Below are positions 8,291 through 16,776 of a stretch of DNA of 64,000 bases, piece by piece; the stretch's first letter is position 1; the number at the start of each line of letters is the position of its first letter. Source of the stretch: an uncultured Flavobacteriaceae bacterium (GTDB lineage: Bacteria > Bacteroidota > Bacteroidia > Flavobacteriales > Flavobacteriaceae); the NCBI GenBank assembly GCA_947502635.1, contig CANNAN010000003.1:496001-560000 (forward strand), read 5' to 3'. The position numbers and the translations under genes are program-made. The notes below the pieces were generated by a model. That model was not told the DNA's origin. It did not search any database and worked only from the letters and a program-made list of their open reading frames with translations.

Positions 8291-9703
8291 ATGAAATTTA
8301 ATTTGTTTAACAACAATATTGTTTACTATGGTTTATTGTTCTTTTTTATAACAATAATAGGAGGGTATCTACGCATTGTTTATATGTATCCATCAATTTC
8401 TAATGATTCTGGATATTATTTAAAAATAGCTTATGATTTAGCGCATGGACTATCTTTTTTTAAAGAATTAAATTGTAGTTACTCTCCTTTGGGGATGTAT
8501 ATACTTTCTGCACCATTTTATTTTAATAATGATGTTGGATTAATATTTTTATTTACTTATTATTTTACAGTATTTCCTCTAATAAGCTTATTGTTTTTTC
8601 AAATACTAAAGTTCTTTAATAGTAGTAATAAAATATGCTTTTTTTTTACCGTTTTATTAATCACTGCAAATTTTGTTTTTGAGGGCTTTCATATTTTGTT
8701 AGAACCTTATGTGTTATTATTTCAATTAATGGCCTTATGGATATTGCTTAAATGGGCGTTAAAAAATAAAACTCTTATATGGGTTGGAGGCTTTGCTTTT
8801 TTAGCATTTTATGCTAAGCAATATGGGCTTTTTATATTACCAGCTATAGTTTTTTGGATATTTAAAGAAGCGAATGATCCAAAATTATTTTTTATTAAGA
8901 TGGGTTATTTGGTTTTAGGCTTTTTAATACCTATGCTATTAATAACATGCTATTTTTATTTTTATGAAAATATTCATGTTCTAGATTTTTTAGCTCGGTT
9001 GTTTGGTATAGACGCTTTGAAGGGTGACGAAGTGATGACAAGAATTAATTATTCAGAAATAAACCTTTTAAAAAAAATAGGACAGTTTATTATTGACTTT
9101 CCTTTTTTAGCATTAATTATATTTTTTCTTTTTAGTAAAAAAAGAAAGATTACATCACAAATCAATGGATTTTCTTTATTGCTCTTAATTGGGGCTTTTT
9201 GTACGCTATATTTTGCTTACTATTCTCATTATTTTCAGTTGATTATACCTTATGTCATCATCATAACGCTTACCATTCCTAAAAGTTTTTTCGAAAAAAA
9301 ATCTATCATAATATTTTTTTTAAGTATAGTGTTCTTAGTAGGAACTTCGCTTAAATTGAACAACAAATTTTTAGTAAAAAAGGAAGATTACAATGAACAG
9401 TTAGCTAACATATCAGTCTTAAAATCTAGGGTTGTTGATAGAAATGTTTATTTACATGGTGTCTCTCCAGCTTATTATTTTTTATGTAAATATGATTCAC
9501 CAAGTTATGCTGTTTTGGGGTATAAATTCCCAATTTCATTAACATTAAATACAATTGAAAGAGAACTTTCAAAGGGAGATTGTATTTTAATTGAACCAGA
9601 ATTTTTTGCACTAGAAATATTTCAGTCATATATAACTAAAAATGATTTCATTATTAAGGATGGAATAAAGCAAAAAAGAATACTTCTTTTAGAGAAGAAG
9701 TAA
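8291..9703 (+). CDS. ArnT/PMT-like membrane glycosyltransferase (GT39-type)
   Basis: This is a roughly 470-aa multi-spanning membrane protein with about ten hydrophobic helices. The periplasmic loop after helix 1 has SNDSGYYLKIAYDLAHG, whose Asp is where GT-C enzymes keep a catalytic acid. Such enzymes take a sugar from polyprenyl phosphate and place it on lipid A, a protein or a glycan outside the membrane. ATG at 8291 is preferred to a TTG at 8273 that would overlap the methyltransferase. As the last gene of the cassette it is the expected transferase for the ArnC-like product. The acceptor is unknown. Confidence 0.75.
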   Translation: MKFNLFNNNIVYYGLLFFFITIIGGYLRIVYMYPSISNDSGYYLKIAYDLAHGLSFFKELNCSYSPLGMYILSAPFYFNNDVGLIFLFTYYFTVFPLISLLFFQILKFFNSSNKICFFFTVLLITANFVFEGFHILLEPYVLLFQLMALWILLKWALKNKTLIWVGGFAFLAFYAKQYGLFILPAIVFWIFKEANDPKLFFIKMGYLVLGFLIPMLLITCYFYFYENIHVLDFLARLFGIDALKGDEVMTRINYSEINLLKKIGQFIIDFPFLALIIFFLFSKKRKITSQINGFSLLLLIGAFCTLYFAYYSHYFQLIIPYVIIITLTIPKSFFEKKSIIIFFLSIVFLVGTSLKLNNKFLVKKEDYNEQLANISVLKSRVVDRNVYLHGVSPAYYFLCKYDSPSYAVLGYKFPISLTLNTIERELSKGDCILIEPEFFALEIFQSYITKNDFIIKDGIKQKRILLLEKK

Positions 9704-9868
9704 CATTTTTTTCTTTGCCTCAATTTTATTCTTTAAAACTTTAATTTTTTATCTTTTATCAGTAAAATGGGTATTGAACTAATTACTATATAAGCATCTA
9801 AATTATTAAGTTTTTACAATAGAATTCTTCAAATAATTTAAACTCAAAAAAACATTTAAAAAATTTTG

Positions 9869-9893
9869 AGGGTATTTTTATGGATAACTGTTT
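9869..9893 (+). repeat. leader repeat B, upstream of the broken GT2 copy
   Basis: This 25-bp element matches 4501-4525 at 23 of 25 positions. It precedes the GT2 pseudogene by about 45 bp. The shared leader suggests that copy B once drove a functional gene. Confidence 0.5.
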
Positions 9894-9937
9894 GGTTATT
9901 TAAGAACATTTTTTTTATAACTAAACTTTGAAAAAAT

Positions 9938-10751
9938 TTGAAGAAAGATCATAATAAATCAACTTTAATCATAACAACTTACAATTGACCCGAAGCATTA
10001 GAATTGGTATTAGAAAGTGTTAAAAATCAGGTGATATATCCAACAGAGGTTATAGTTGCAGATGATGGGTCTACAAATGAGACAAAACAATTAATTGAAA
10101 GGTTTCAAAACAGTTTTCCTATGCCATCAAAACATATATGGCATAAAAATGGTAAGTTCTAGACGGTCTGCCATATTAAACTTAGCAATTTCAAAAACAG
10201 ATTCAGATTATATAATTCAGTTAGATGGCGATTGTATCGTTCATAAAAATTTTGTTAGCGATCATTTAAATGCAATCGAAAAAGGAACTTACTTATTTGG
10301 ATCTAGAGTTAATATTCAAGAGCCCTATTTAAATAATTGTTTCGAAAACAAAATAATTGCATTTTCTTATTTAGCAAAAGGGATTAAAAAACGCAATAGA
10401 AACATACATTTACCTCTTTTAGGGAATGTTCTTTATAAAAGGAATAATAAATTATCTAGAAAATTAAGAGGTTGTAATTTATCATATTGGAAAATAGATT
10501 TTTTAAAAGTGAACGATTATAATGAGGATATGACTGGTTGGGGAAGAGAGGATTCAGAACTCGTAGTAAGGATGTTAAATAATGGTGTGATGGGGAAACG
10601 CTTAAAGTATAAAGCCATCATTTATCATATTTGGCATAAAGAAAAATCAAAAGAAAAATTAAGTATTAACCACAACATTCAAGAACAAGCTATAAAAAAT
10701 AAATTATCATGGTGTGAAAATGGCATAGACAAGCATTTAATAGAAGTATAA
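9938..10751 (+). pseudogene. GT2 glycosyltransferase, broken paralogue of 3464-4285
   Basis: The reading frame parallels the intact GT2 protein from its start (STLIITTYN, VIVADDGST) to its end (NGIDKHL). It is broken twice: the Trp codon of ITTYNW has become TGA at 9986-9988, and a frame change near 10141-10160 leads to TAG at 10160-10162 before homology resumes as SRRSAILNLAISK. An open frame from 10095 to 10751 covers only the later part and lacks the ADDGS donor-binding motif in frame, so it is unlikely to work alone. DxD (QLDGDC) and GWGREDSEL survive. The natural start appears to be near TTG 9938. Confidence 0.85.
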
Positions 10752-10764
10752 AGAGATAAAATAA

Positions 10765-11520
10765 TTATTTATTTTTATGAAGCCTATAAAGCTTAATATA
10801 TTTAAAAAAAGTAACGTTAAAGGTTTGTACACAAATAACAAAGCCGTTTAGACCATCTAAAAAGCCTAATCTTAAAAAATAAGCTTTAAAAAAGGCCCAG
10901 GTTGGATTGAAAAGTATTTTCCAAATAGAAGATTTTTTTCCTAAATCAAAATAAGCTTGGGAGGCAATACTTGAAAAATTTTCAACCTTTAAATTATGTT
11001 CTTTATAATCTCTGTATATCCAATGTAATAAATCTCCCTTAAGCTTACCTGCTTTGAGTCCTTTCTTTAAGGTATAGCTATCATGAGGATTAATACCTTT
11101 CCATTCGCCGCTACCTTTTTTAAACAACCTTAGTTTTTTATCAGGATACCAATCTGAGTGTTTGATCCACTGTCCACAGTAATTATTTAATCGATTGCAA
11201 TAATAACCATCAAAACTCCAATTTTCTTTTGCTTTTATAATAGATTTTTTGAGCGTATCAGATAATGCTTCATCACCATCTAATGATAAAATATAATCGT
11301 GTGTTGCATGAGAGAGTGCATAGTTTTTTTGCTCGATATAACCTTCAAATTTATTTTGAATGAATAGAACGTTATATGCTTTACATATTTCAGGGGTTTT
11401 GTCTGTAGAAAAAGAATCTACAACAATAATTTCGTCTACAATACCTACCAACGATTTTAAGCATTTTTCTAAATGTTCTTCTTCATTAAAAGTAATTATG
11501 ACTCCAGATAATTTAATCAT
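10765..11520 (-). CDS. WaaE/KdtX-like GT2 glycosyltransferase
   Basis: This 251-aa protein opens with SGVIITFNEEEHLEKCLKSL, then DEIIVVDSFSTDKT near residue 33, and YILSLDGDEALSD near 88. This NEExxL...VVDSxSxDxT...DGDE pattern marks the WaaE/KdtX group that adds glucose to the LPS inner core. A hydrophobic C-terminus with aromatic residues may sit on the membrane. The gene is divergent from the GT2 gene at 11566, with only 45 bp between starts. LPS-core assembly is inferred from the family and the GT9 and kinase neighbours. Confidence 0.82.
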   Translation of the reverse strand: MIKLSGVIITFNEEEHLEKCLKSLVGIVDEIIVVDSFSTDKTPEICKAYNVLFIQNKFEGYIEQKNYALSHATHDYILSLDGDEALSDTLKKSIIKAKENWSFDGYYCNRLNNYCGQWIKHSDWYPDKKLRLFKKGSGEWKGINPHDSYTLKKGLKAGKLKGDLLHWIYRDYKEHNLKVENFSSIASQAYFDLGKKSSIWKILFNPTWAFFKAYFLRLGFLDGLNGFVICVQTFNVTFFKYIKLYRLHKNK

Positions 11521-11540
11521 TTGTATGTTAAAATAATTTT

Positions 11541-11562
11541 GGTAAAAATAACTATTTTTACC
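11541..11562. repeat. 10-bp perfect inverted repeat in the divergent gap
   Basis: GGTAAAAATA at 11541-11550 and its exact reverse complement at 11553-11562 are separated by AC. The dyad lies between two divergent GT2 genes whose starts are 45 bp apart. It could be an operator shared by both promoters or a hairpin in the 5' end of the rightward transcript. Confidence 0.5.
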
Positions 11563-11565
11563 AAC

Positions 11566-12387
11566 ATGAATAGACCTAAAGTTTCTGTAATTATTTCAAC
11601 TTATAACCAGCCATTGTGGTTAGAAAAAGTTCTTTGGAGTTATCAATACCAAACTTTTAAAGGTTTTGAAGTTTTGATAGCTGATGATGGTTCTGGTGAA
11701 GAAACAAAGTTTCTTTTAGATCGTGTAAAAAAAGAGGTAAGCTACCCTATTCAGCATGTATGGCATGAAGATAATGGATTTCAAAAGACAATTATTTTAA
11801 ATAAAGCCACCGTTTTATGTAAAGGTGATTATATTATTTATACAGATGGTGATTGTATAGCTAGGCAGGATTTTTTGCAAACACATATAAGTAACAGGGA
11901 AAAAGGTTACTTCTTATCTGGTGGATATTTCAAGTTACCCATGGATATCAGTAAATTGATTTCAAAACAAACTATTGAAAACCAAAAATGTTTTGATATT
12001 AAATGGTTAAAAAAGCAAGGTTTAAAACCATCTTTTAAGAATAGTAAAATAGTAGCTAAAGGTATTAAGGCTAAATTTCTCAATAAATTCACATTTACTA
12101 AAGCGACCTGGAATGGACACAATGTTTCTGGTTGGAAAGCGGATATTTTGGAGACAAATGGTTATGATGAACGTATGCAGTATGGGGGAGAAGATAGAGA
12201 ACTTGGTGAGCGTCTTTGTAATTTAGGAATCAAGTCAAAACAAATCCGCTATAGTGCAATTTGCTTGCATTTAGATCATGCCAGAGGGTATGTAAGTAAA
12301 GATATGATCGATAAAAATTTAAAGATTCGTATGGATACTAAAAAAAATAATTTAAAACGGACTTCCTTCGGAATTATAAAAACTTAG
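11566..12387 (+). CDS. GT2-family glycosyltransferase
   Basis: This 273-aa protein, from ATG 11566 (MNRPKVSVIISTYNQ), has LIADDGSGEET near residue 38, TDGDCIARQDF near 98 and YGGEDRELGERL near 205. It belongs to the same broad GT2 group as 3464-4285, sharing the HVWHEDNGF stretch, but it is clearly diverged. A longer TTG-start frame from 11521 would run through the inverted repeat and is less likely. It ends head-to-head against the GT9 gene with no gap, so the two transcripts converge. The sugar is unknown. Confidence 0.85.
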   Translation: MNRPKVSVIISTYNQPLWLEKVLWSYQYQTFKGFEVLIADDGSGEETKFLLDRVKKEVSYPIQHVWHEDNGFQKTIILNKATVLCKGDYIIYTDGDCIARQDFLQTHISNREKGYFLSGGYFKLPMDISKLISKQTIENQKCFDIKWLKKQGLKPSFKNSKIVAKGIKAKFLNKFTFTKATWNGHNVSGWKADILETNGYDERMQYGGEDRELGERLCNLGIKSKQIRYSAICLHLDHARGYVSKDMIDKNLKIRMDTKKNNLKRTSFGIIKT

Positions 12388-13449
12388 TCAAACTAATTTT
12401 TTTAGAAAACTCTTTAAATTTGGTAGCATATATTTAGGTGAGAAAATATCATAATAATCCTGAGTGTTCTTTTTAATACTTTTTAATTCTTTTCCTTTAT
12501 ATAATTGGGGTTTTACATCTTTTAAATGAATGGAAGTGTGAAGTCCACTATCTTCAAACATATTCCAGGCTTCTTTTAATATCCATGGAGAGAATATTGA
12601 AAATGTAGGGATATTTAATGCTTTTGCCATATTAATGGCACCACCTTCATTGCCGATAACAGCACTACAATGCTTTGTGATTGCTAAAAATTCTCTTAGA
12701 TTCTTTCCGTAAACTTCTAAGTAGATTTTTCTTTGCGTTGATTTTTTACATAAACTAAAAAGTTCTTCTATTTCTAATAATTGACTAGGGATGTAATTAA
12801 ATAAAACATATCCGTTTGTATAATTAACAATGGCATCAATAATATTTGCCATATAGGGCAAAGGATATGTTTTGTTTTTTGAACTTCCTAAAGCACTTAG
12901 CATGAATATAGGTTTAGATAAGTCTAATTTATAATGGTTAAGAAATTCTTTTGAAGCGACAATTTCTTTAGAAGTTAAATATATTTTAGGTTTTAATATT
13001 AGCGGTTTATTTTTTATAATAGGAGTTAAGAATTGCAACCTGTTTTCGATTGCTAAACCTGCTTCTGTTTTGGAAACTTTAGCTTCTTTAAAGGTGTGGG
13101 TATAAATAAAAGATGTGTACCATTTCTCTTTGGAAATTTTTGTTTTTGCTCCTGAGAATAATGTAATAAAATTACTAGAGAATTTAGAATAAACATCAAT
13201 AACGATATCATACTTTTTGTATTTAACAGTTTTGGCAAGCCTGTAAAGTGCTTTTTTACTAGATTCGATTTCTTTAGTAAAAAAGATGAAATTGTCTATA
13301 AACGGATTGTTTTCTACAACAGGGAAGGTGTGCTCGTTTATTAAATAGTCCAATTGAGCCTTTGGATATTTTAAGCGAAGTACTTCAAACAGAATACTGC
13401 TTGTAAGCACATCGCCTATCATTTTTTGTTGTATGATTAAGATTTTCAA
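12388..13449 (-). CDS. GT9-family (heptosyltransferase-like) glycosyltransferase
   Basis: This 353-aa protein begins MKILIIQQKMIGDVLTSSIL, the usual start of ADP-heptose:LPS heptosyltransferases, and has HCSAVIGNEGGAINMAKAL near residue 258, the GxxxGxxH-like acceptor/donor region (here N-E-G-G replaces the usual D-S-G). It probably adds a core sugar to LPS. The start is TTG at 13447-13449: an in-frame stop lies six bases upstream and no ATG precedes the conserved N-terminus. Whether the donor is truly ADP-heptose is not certain. Confidence 0.82.
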   Translation of the reverse strand: MKILIIQQKMIGDVLTSSILFEVLRLKYPKAQLDYLINEHTFPVVENNPFIDNFIFFTKEIESSKKALYRLAKTVKYKKYDIVIDVYSKFSSNFITLFSGAKTKISKEKWYTSFIYTHTFKEAKVSKTEAGLAIENRLQFLTPIIKNKPLILKPKIYLTSKEIVASKEFLNHYKLDLSKPIFMLSALGSSKNKTYPLPYMANIIDAIVNYTNGYVLFNYIPSQLLEIEELFSLCKKSTQRKIYLEVYGKNLREFLAITKHCSAVIGNEGGAINMAKALNIPTFSIFSPWILKEAWNMFEDSGLHTSIHLKDVKPQLYKGKELKSIKKNTQDYYDIFSPKYMLPNLKSFLKKLV

Positions 13450-13524
13450 AATTTACAACTTCTATTTTTTTGTGTTTTTGCAAACGCCTATATGCGGTCT
13501 ACTGCAATAGTCTACTGCACTAGT

Positions 13525-14340
13525 TTAAACAGCAACACTATGCTCTCTTAAAGCATCGTTAAGTGATGTTTTTTTGTTAGTGCTCTCTTTACGTTTACCA
13601 ATAATTAAAGCACAAGGCACATTGTAAGTTCCAGAAGGAAATTCTTTTGCATAGCTGCCAGGTATAACTACAGAACGGGCTGGTACCCTACCTTTATATT
13701 CAACAGGTTCGTCTCCAGTTACATCAATAATTTTTGTGCTCATTGTTAAAACAACACCTGCACCTAAAACAGCTTCAGTTTCAACATGCACACCTTCAAC
13801 AACGATACATCTAGAGCCAATAAAGGCATTGTCCTCTATAATTACTGGAGCGGCTTGTAAAGGCTCTAAAACACCACCAATACCTACACCACCAGACAAA
13901 TGCACATTTTTACCTATTTGTGCACAACTACCAACCGTAGCCCAAGTATCAACCATGGTACCTTCATCTACATAAGCACCAATATTTACATAACTTGGCA
14001 TTAATATCGTACCACTTGAGATATAAGCTCCATGTCTTGCAACCGCATGAGGTACTACACGAATTCCTTTTTCTGCATAACCGCGTTTTAATGGAATTTT
14101 ATCATGAAACTCTAAAGGTCCAGCTTCAATAGTTTCCATTTTCTGAATTGGAAAATATAATACAACAGCCTTTTTTACCCATTCGTTAACTTGCCAACCA
14201 TCTGTAATTGGTTCTGCTACTCTCAATTCCCCTTTATCTAATAAATCTATAACCTTTCTTATAGCTGAAGTTGTTGTTTCTTCTTTTAAAAGATCTCTGT
14301 TCTCCCAAGTCTTTTCTATGATTTGTTGTAATTCTGTCAT
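13525..14340 (-). CDS. dapD: 2,3,4,5-tetrahydropyridine-2,6-dicarboxylate N-succinyltransferase
   Basis: This 271-aa cytoplasmic trimeric enzyme of the succinylase branch of lysine/diaminopimelate synthesis succinylates tetrahydrodipicolinate. The middle (about residues 110-215) is a left-handed beta-helix of hexapeptide repeats, including IGAYVDEGTMVDTWATVG and GGVGIGGVLEP, which match DapD closely. Length is normal. The ATG is at 14338-14340. The gene is monocistronic here and divergent from a small secreted-protein gene, with a 310-bp gap between them. Confidence 0.95.
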   Translation of the reverse strand: MTELQQIIEKTWENRDLLKEETTTSAIRKVIDLLDKGELRVAEPITDGWQVNEWVKKAVVLYFPIQKMETIEAGPLEFHDKIPLKRGYAEKGIRVVPHAVARHGAYISSGTILMPSYVNIGAYVDEGTMVDTWATVGSCAQIGKNVHLSGGVGIGGVLEPLQAAPVIIEDNAFIGSRCIVVEGVHVETEAVLGAGVVLTMSTKIIDVTGDEPVEYKGRVPARSVVIPGSYAKEFPSGTYNVPCALIIGKRKESTNKKTSLNDALREHSVAV

Positions 14341-14650
14341 TGATATTTAAGTTTTGGGCAAATATAATAGGTATCATTTAAAAAATAGAATGAAAAAGCC
14401 ATTATATCCATTATGAAGTCCCTCAAACTTTTTGTCGATTGATGCTATGTTTAATCTAAATCAATGTCTGTTTTTCCTTTGAAACAAAAAAAATAATCGA
14501 TGAAATACATTTTTGGTGTATTTCATCTTGTTGATCATGCTTTTCATCTGTTCGTCGATAAAAATTTGTAGCTCCACTACTAATCGAAAATTCACTGGCT
14601 TATAACTAATTTATTGTGTTTAAGCCTAGGTATGGGTATATATTTGGAAT
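14341..14650. other. 310-bp divergent gap with a perfect hairpin
   Basis: No gene is visible. GATGAAATACA at 14499-14509 pairs perfectly with 14517-14527 around a 7-nt loop. It lies upstream of both dapD (leftward) and the small secreted protein (rightward), so it is more likely regulatory or a small dispersed repeat than a terminator. Confidence 0.45.
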
Positions 14651-14986
14651 ATGCAAACGATGATAAACAGAATGAAAAAAAATATTTACATACTACTAAT
14701 TTTATTACTTTCTTTTTCTTTCGGAGTTGCTCAAAGCAATACTGAAAAGAATACGATTGAAGCTAATAAAGTTATTTCAGTTTCTGTGAATGATGAAGAC
14801 GAAAAAGTTGCCATAAATAATACTATTGAAATTATTAAAGAAAACGATACATTGTTAATCGATCCTGCCGAATTAAAAGAGTCTATTGCTCGTACTAGTG
14901 ATATTAGACTTTATCTTAATCGAGTAAGAAATGTTGAAAATATTACAGTGTTATTTCCAAAAATAAATAAGCCAGTAAAGGTTTAA
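14651..14986 (+). CDS. small secreted protein, unknown function
   Basis: This protein of up to 111 aa has a clear signal peptide (KKNIYILLILLLSFSFGVAQ) with likely cleavage after VAQ. The mature part is about 80 residues, acidic, with NDEDEKVAINNTIEIIKEND and a C-terminal RVRNVENITVLFPKINKP. I recognise no domain. The ATGs at 14651, 14660 and 14672 are all possible; the last gives the most typical signal peptide (MKKN). A strong terminator follows. It is expected in the periplasm. Confidence 0.7.
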   Translation: MQTMINRMKKNIYILLILLLSFSFGVAQSNTEKNTIEANKVISVSVNDEDEKVAINNTIEIIKENDTLLIDPAELKESIARTSDIRLYLNRVRNVENITVLFPKINKPVKV

Positions 14987-15029
14987 TAGCAAAGTTTAAA
15001 TATATTAGTAAGGTTAAACCGTTTAAGTT

Positions 15030-15059
15030 AAGAAGACTGTCTGAAAAGACAGTCTTCTT
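15030..15059 (+). terminator. strong hairpin terminator
   Basis: AAGAAGACTGTCT at 15030-15042 pairs perfectly with 15047-15059 around GAAA, followed by TATTTTATT. It ends the small secreted-protein transcript before ruvX. Confidence 0.9.
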
Positions 15060-15093
15060 ATTTTATTAAACTATTTTTGCAGAAAATAAATAT

Positions 15094-15504
15094 ATGGCTC
15101 GCATTTTAGCAATAGATTTTGGTACTAAAAGAACTGGTATAGCAGTAACCGACACGTTACAAATTATAGCCTCTGGGCTTACTACTGTTAATACAAAAGA
15201 GCTTTTAAAGTTTTTAAAAGATTATACTTCTAAAGAACAGGTTGAATTATTTTTAGTTGGAGCGCCAAAACAAATGGATAATACGGTTTCAGAGAGTGAA
15301 ATTCATATTCTTCCATTTATAGATAATTTAAAAAAGGAATGTCCTAATATTCCAATTCAAAGAGTAGACGAGCGGTTTACTTCTAAAATGGCTTTTCAAA
15401 CGATGATTGATAGCGGATTAAAAAAAAATCAACGTAAAAATAAAGCACTAATAGATGAAATTAGCGCCACCCTTATTTTACAGAGTTATTTATACTCTAA
15501 ATAA
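15094..15504 (+). CDS. ruvX: putative Holliday junction resolvase RuvX/YqgF
   Basis: This 136-aa RNase H-fold protein begins MARILAIDFGTKRTGIAVTD, the first catalytic Asp strand of the YqgF family. FLVGAPKQMDNTVSE near residue 54 and VDERFTSKMA near 91 follow, with DEISATLILQSYL near the end. Family members are linked to 16S rRNA 5'-end maturation and to Holliday junction processing. The next gene is peptide deformylase, on the same strand, a pairing with translation-related genes. Length is normal. Confidence 0.92.
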   Translation: MARILAIDFGTKRTGIAVTDTLQIIASGLTTVNTKELLKFLKDYTSKEQVELFLVGAPKQMDNTVSESEIHILPFIDNLKKECPNIPIQRVDERFTSKMAFQTMIDSGLKKNQRKNKALIDEISATLILQSYLYSK

Positions 15505-15597
15505 GCAAAATCGTATTAACAATAAATTTCGTGTAAAGTAGGACTAGAAAATTTATATAGTATTATTACTTTTGCAAATATAAATACTAAGCAAATA

Positions 15598-16188
15598 ATG
15601 ATTTTACCAATAGTAGCCTTTGGCGATCCAGTCTTAAAAAAGAAAGGAACAAACATAACTAAAGAATATCCAAATTTTGATGCACTTCTAAATAATATGT
15701 TTGAAACCATGTATAATGCTTGTGGAGTTGGTTTGGCGGCACCACAAATAGGATTACCAATTAGACTTTTTTTGGTTGATACATCTCCTTTTGCAGAAGA
15801 TGAAGACTTAACTGCTGAAGAACAAAAAACATTAAAAGACTTTAGACGTGTTTTTATTAATGCCAAAATAACCAAGGAAGAAGGTGATGAGTGGGCTTTT
15901 AATGAAGGTTGTTTAAGTATTCCAGACGTTAGAGAAGATGTTTTTAGGCAACCGAAAATAACAGTCGAGTATGTTGACGAAAATTTTGAACCACATACAG
16001 AAACCTTTGATGGATTGATAGCTAGAGTTATTCAACATGAATATGATCATATAGAAGGTATTTTATTTACAGATAAACTTTCTAGCTTGAAAAAACGTTT
16101 GATAAAAGGGAAATTAACTAATATATCTAAGGGCAAGATTAATGTTGATTATAGAATGCGTTTTCCTGATCAAAAAAAGAAGCGATAA
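15598..16188 (+). CDS. def: peptide deformylase
   Basis: This 196-aa metalloenzyme removes the formyl group from new proteins. All three signature motifs are present: GVGLAAPQ at residues 43-50, EGCLS at 103-107 and HEYDH at 147-151, giving the Cys and two His metal ligands and the catalytic Glu region (here D within HEYDH is preceded by the usual HE). An insertion around 62-85 (PFAEDEDLTAEEQ) is seen in Bacteroidota enzymes. It follows ruvX and precedes a DUF5606 gene on the same strand. Confidence 0.95.
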   Translation: MILPIVAFGDPVLKKKGTNITKEYPNFDALLNNMFETMYNACGVGLAAPQIGLPIRLFLVDTSPFAEDEDLTAEEQKTLKDFRRVFINAKITKEEGDEWAFNEGCLSIPDVREDVFRQPKITVEYVDENFEPHTETFDGLIARVIQHEYDHIEGILFTDKLSSLKKRLIKGKLTNISKGKINVDYRMRFPDQKKKR

Positions 16189-16241
16189 TATTTGCAAGCA
16201 ACCAATAAACAGTTGATATTTGCCCCTTTTAAAAAATAATT

Positions 16242-16676
16242 ATGAGTTTAGATAAAGTATTATCAATAGGAGGAAAGCCAGGATTATATAAGTTAATCGC
16301 GCAAACACGAGGTGGTTTTGTAGCCGAATCGTTAATAGATAACAAACGTATATCTGTAAGTGTGCAGAATAACATTAGTATTCTAAGCGAAATTGCAATT
16401 TATACTTTAACAGAAGAAATACCATTAAAACAAGTTCTTGAAAATATAAAGAAAAAAGAAAATGGGGAACAAGCTTCTGTAAAACCTAAAGATAGTAAAG
16501 ATAAATTAGAAGAGTATTTCTTTGGTGTATTACCAGATTATGATGAAGATAGGGTATATGCAAGTGATATAAAAAAAGTGATACAGTGGTATAATTTATT
16601 ACAGAAACACGATATGCTAGATTTTTCAGATCCTGAAGAGGCAAGTAGCGATACAGTATCCGATGAAGAAGAATAA
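16242..16676 (+). CDS. DUF5606 family protein
   Basis: This 144-aa cytoplasmic protein starts MSLDKVLSIGGKPGLYKLIAQTRGGFVAE, typical of the Bacteroidota-specific DUF5606 family. The N-terminal half resembles a small beta barrel and the second half is helical and acidic, ending SDTVSDEEE. No function is known. It follows def by 53 bp and ends at a good terminator, so it may share the ruvX-def transcript. Confidence 0.85.
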   Translation: MSLDKVLSIGGKPGLYKLIAQTRGGFVAESLIDNKRISVSVQNNISILSEIAIYTLTEEIPLKQVLENIKKKENGEQASVKPKDSKDKLEEYFFGVLPDYDEDRVYASDIKKVIQWYNLLQKHDMLDFSDPEEASSDTVSDEEE

Positions 16677-16681
16677 AATGA

Positions 16682-16705
16682 AAAACCTCCAAATGCGGAG
16701 GTTTT
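16682..16705 (+). terminator. hairpin terminator after DUF5606 gene
   Basis: AAAACCTCC pairs with GGAGGTTTT around AAATGC, followed directly by a run of T. It starts five bases after the stop codon. Confidence 0.9.
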
Positions 16706-16776
16706 TTTATGCCTTTTTGTAAGCTTATTAGGTATATTTCGACTTTAAAGTGAGTTAACCCAAAAAGAAGAAATTA

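Noticed and set aside
10095-10751. Open frame of 218 codons as a complete glycosyltransferase
   Set aside because: Its N-terminus (MKGFKTVFLCHQ) is out of frame relative to the intact paralogue and lacks the ADDGS donor-binding motif. It is the tail of a pseudogene.
13494-13520. GTCTACTGCA repeated twice near dapD
   Set aside because: Two 10-bp copies 14 bp apart are too short to call a repeat family or operator.
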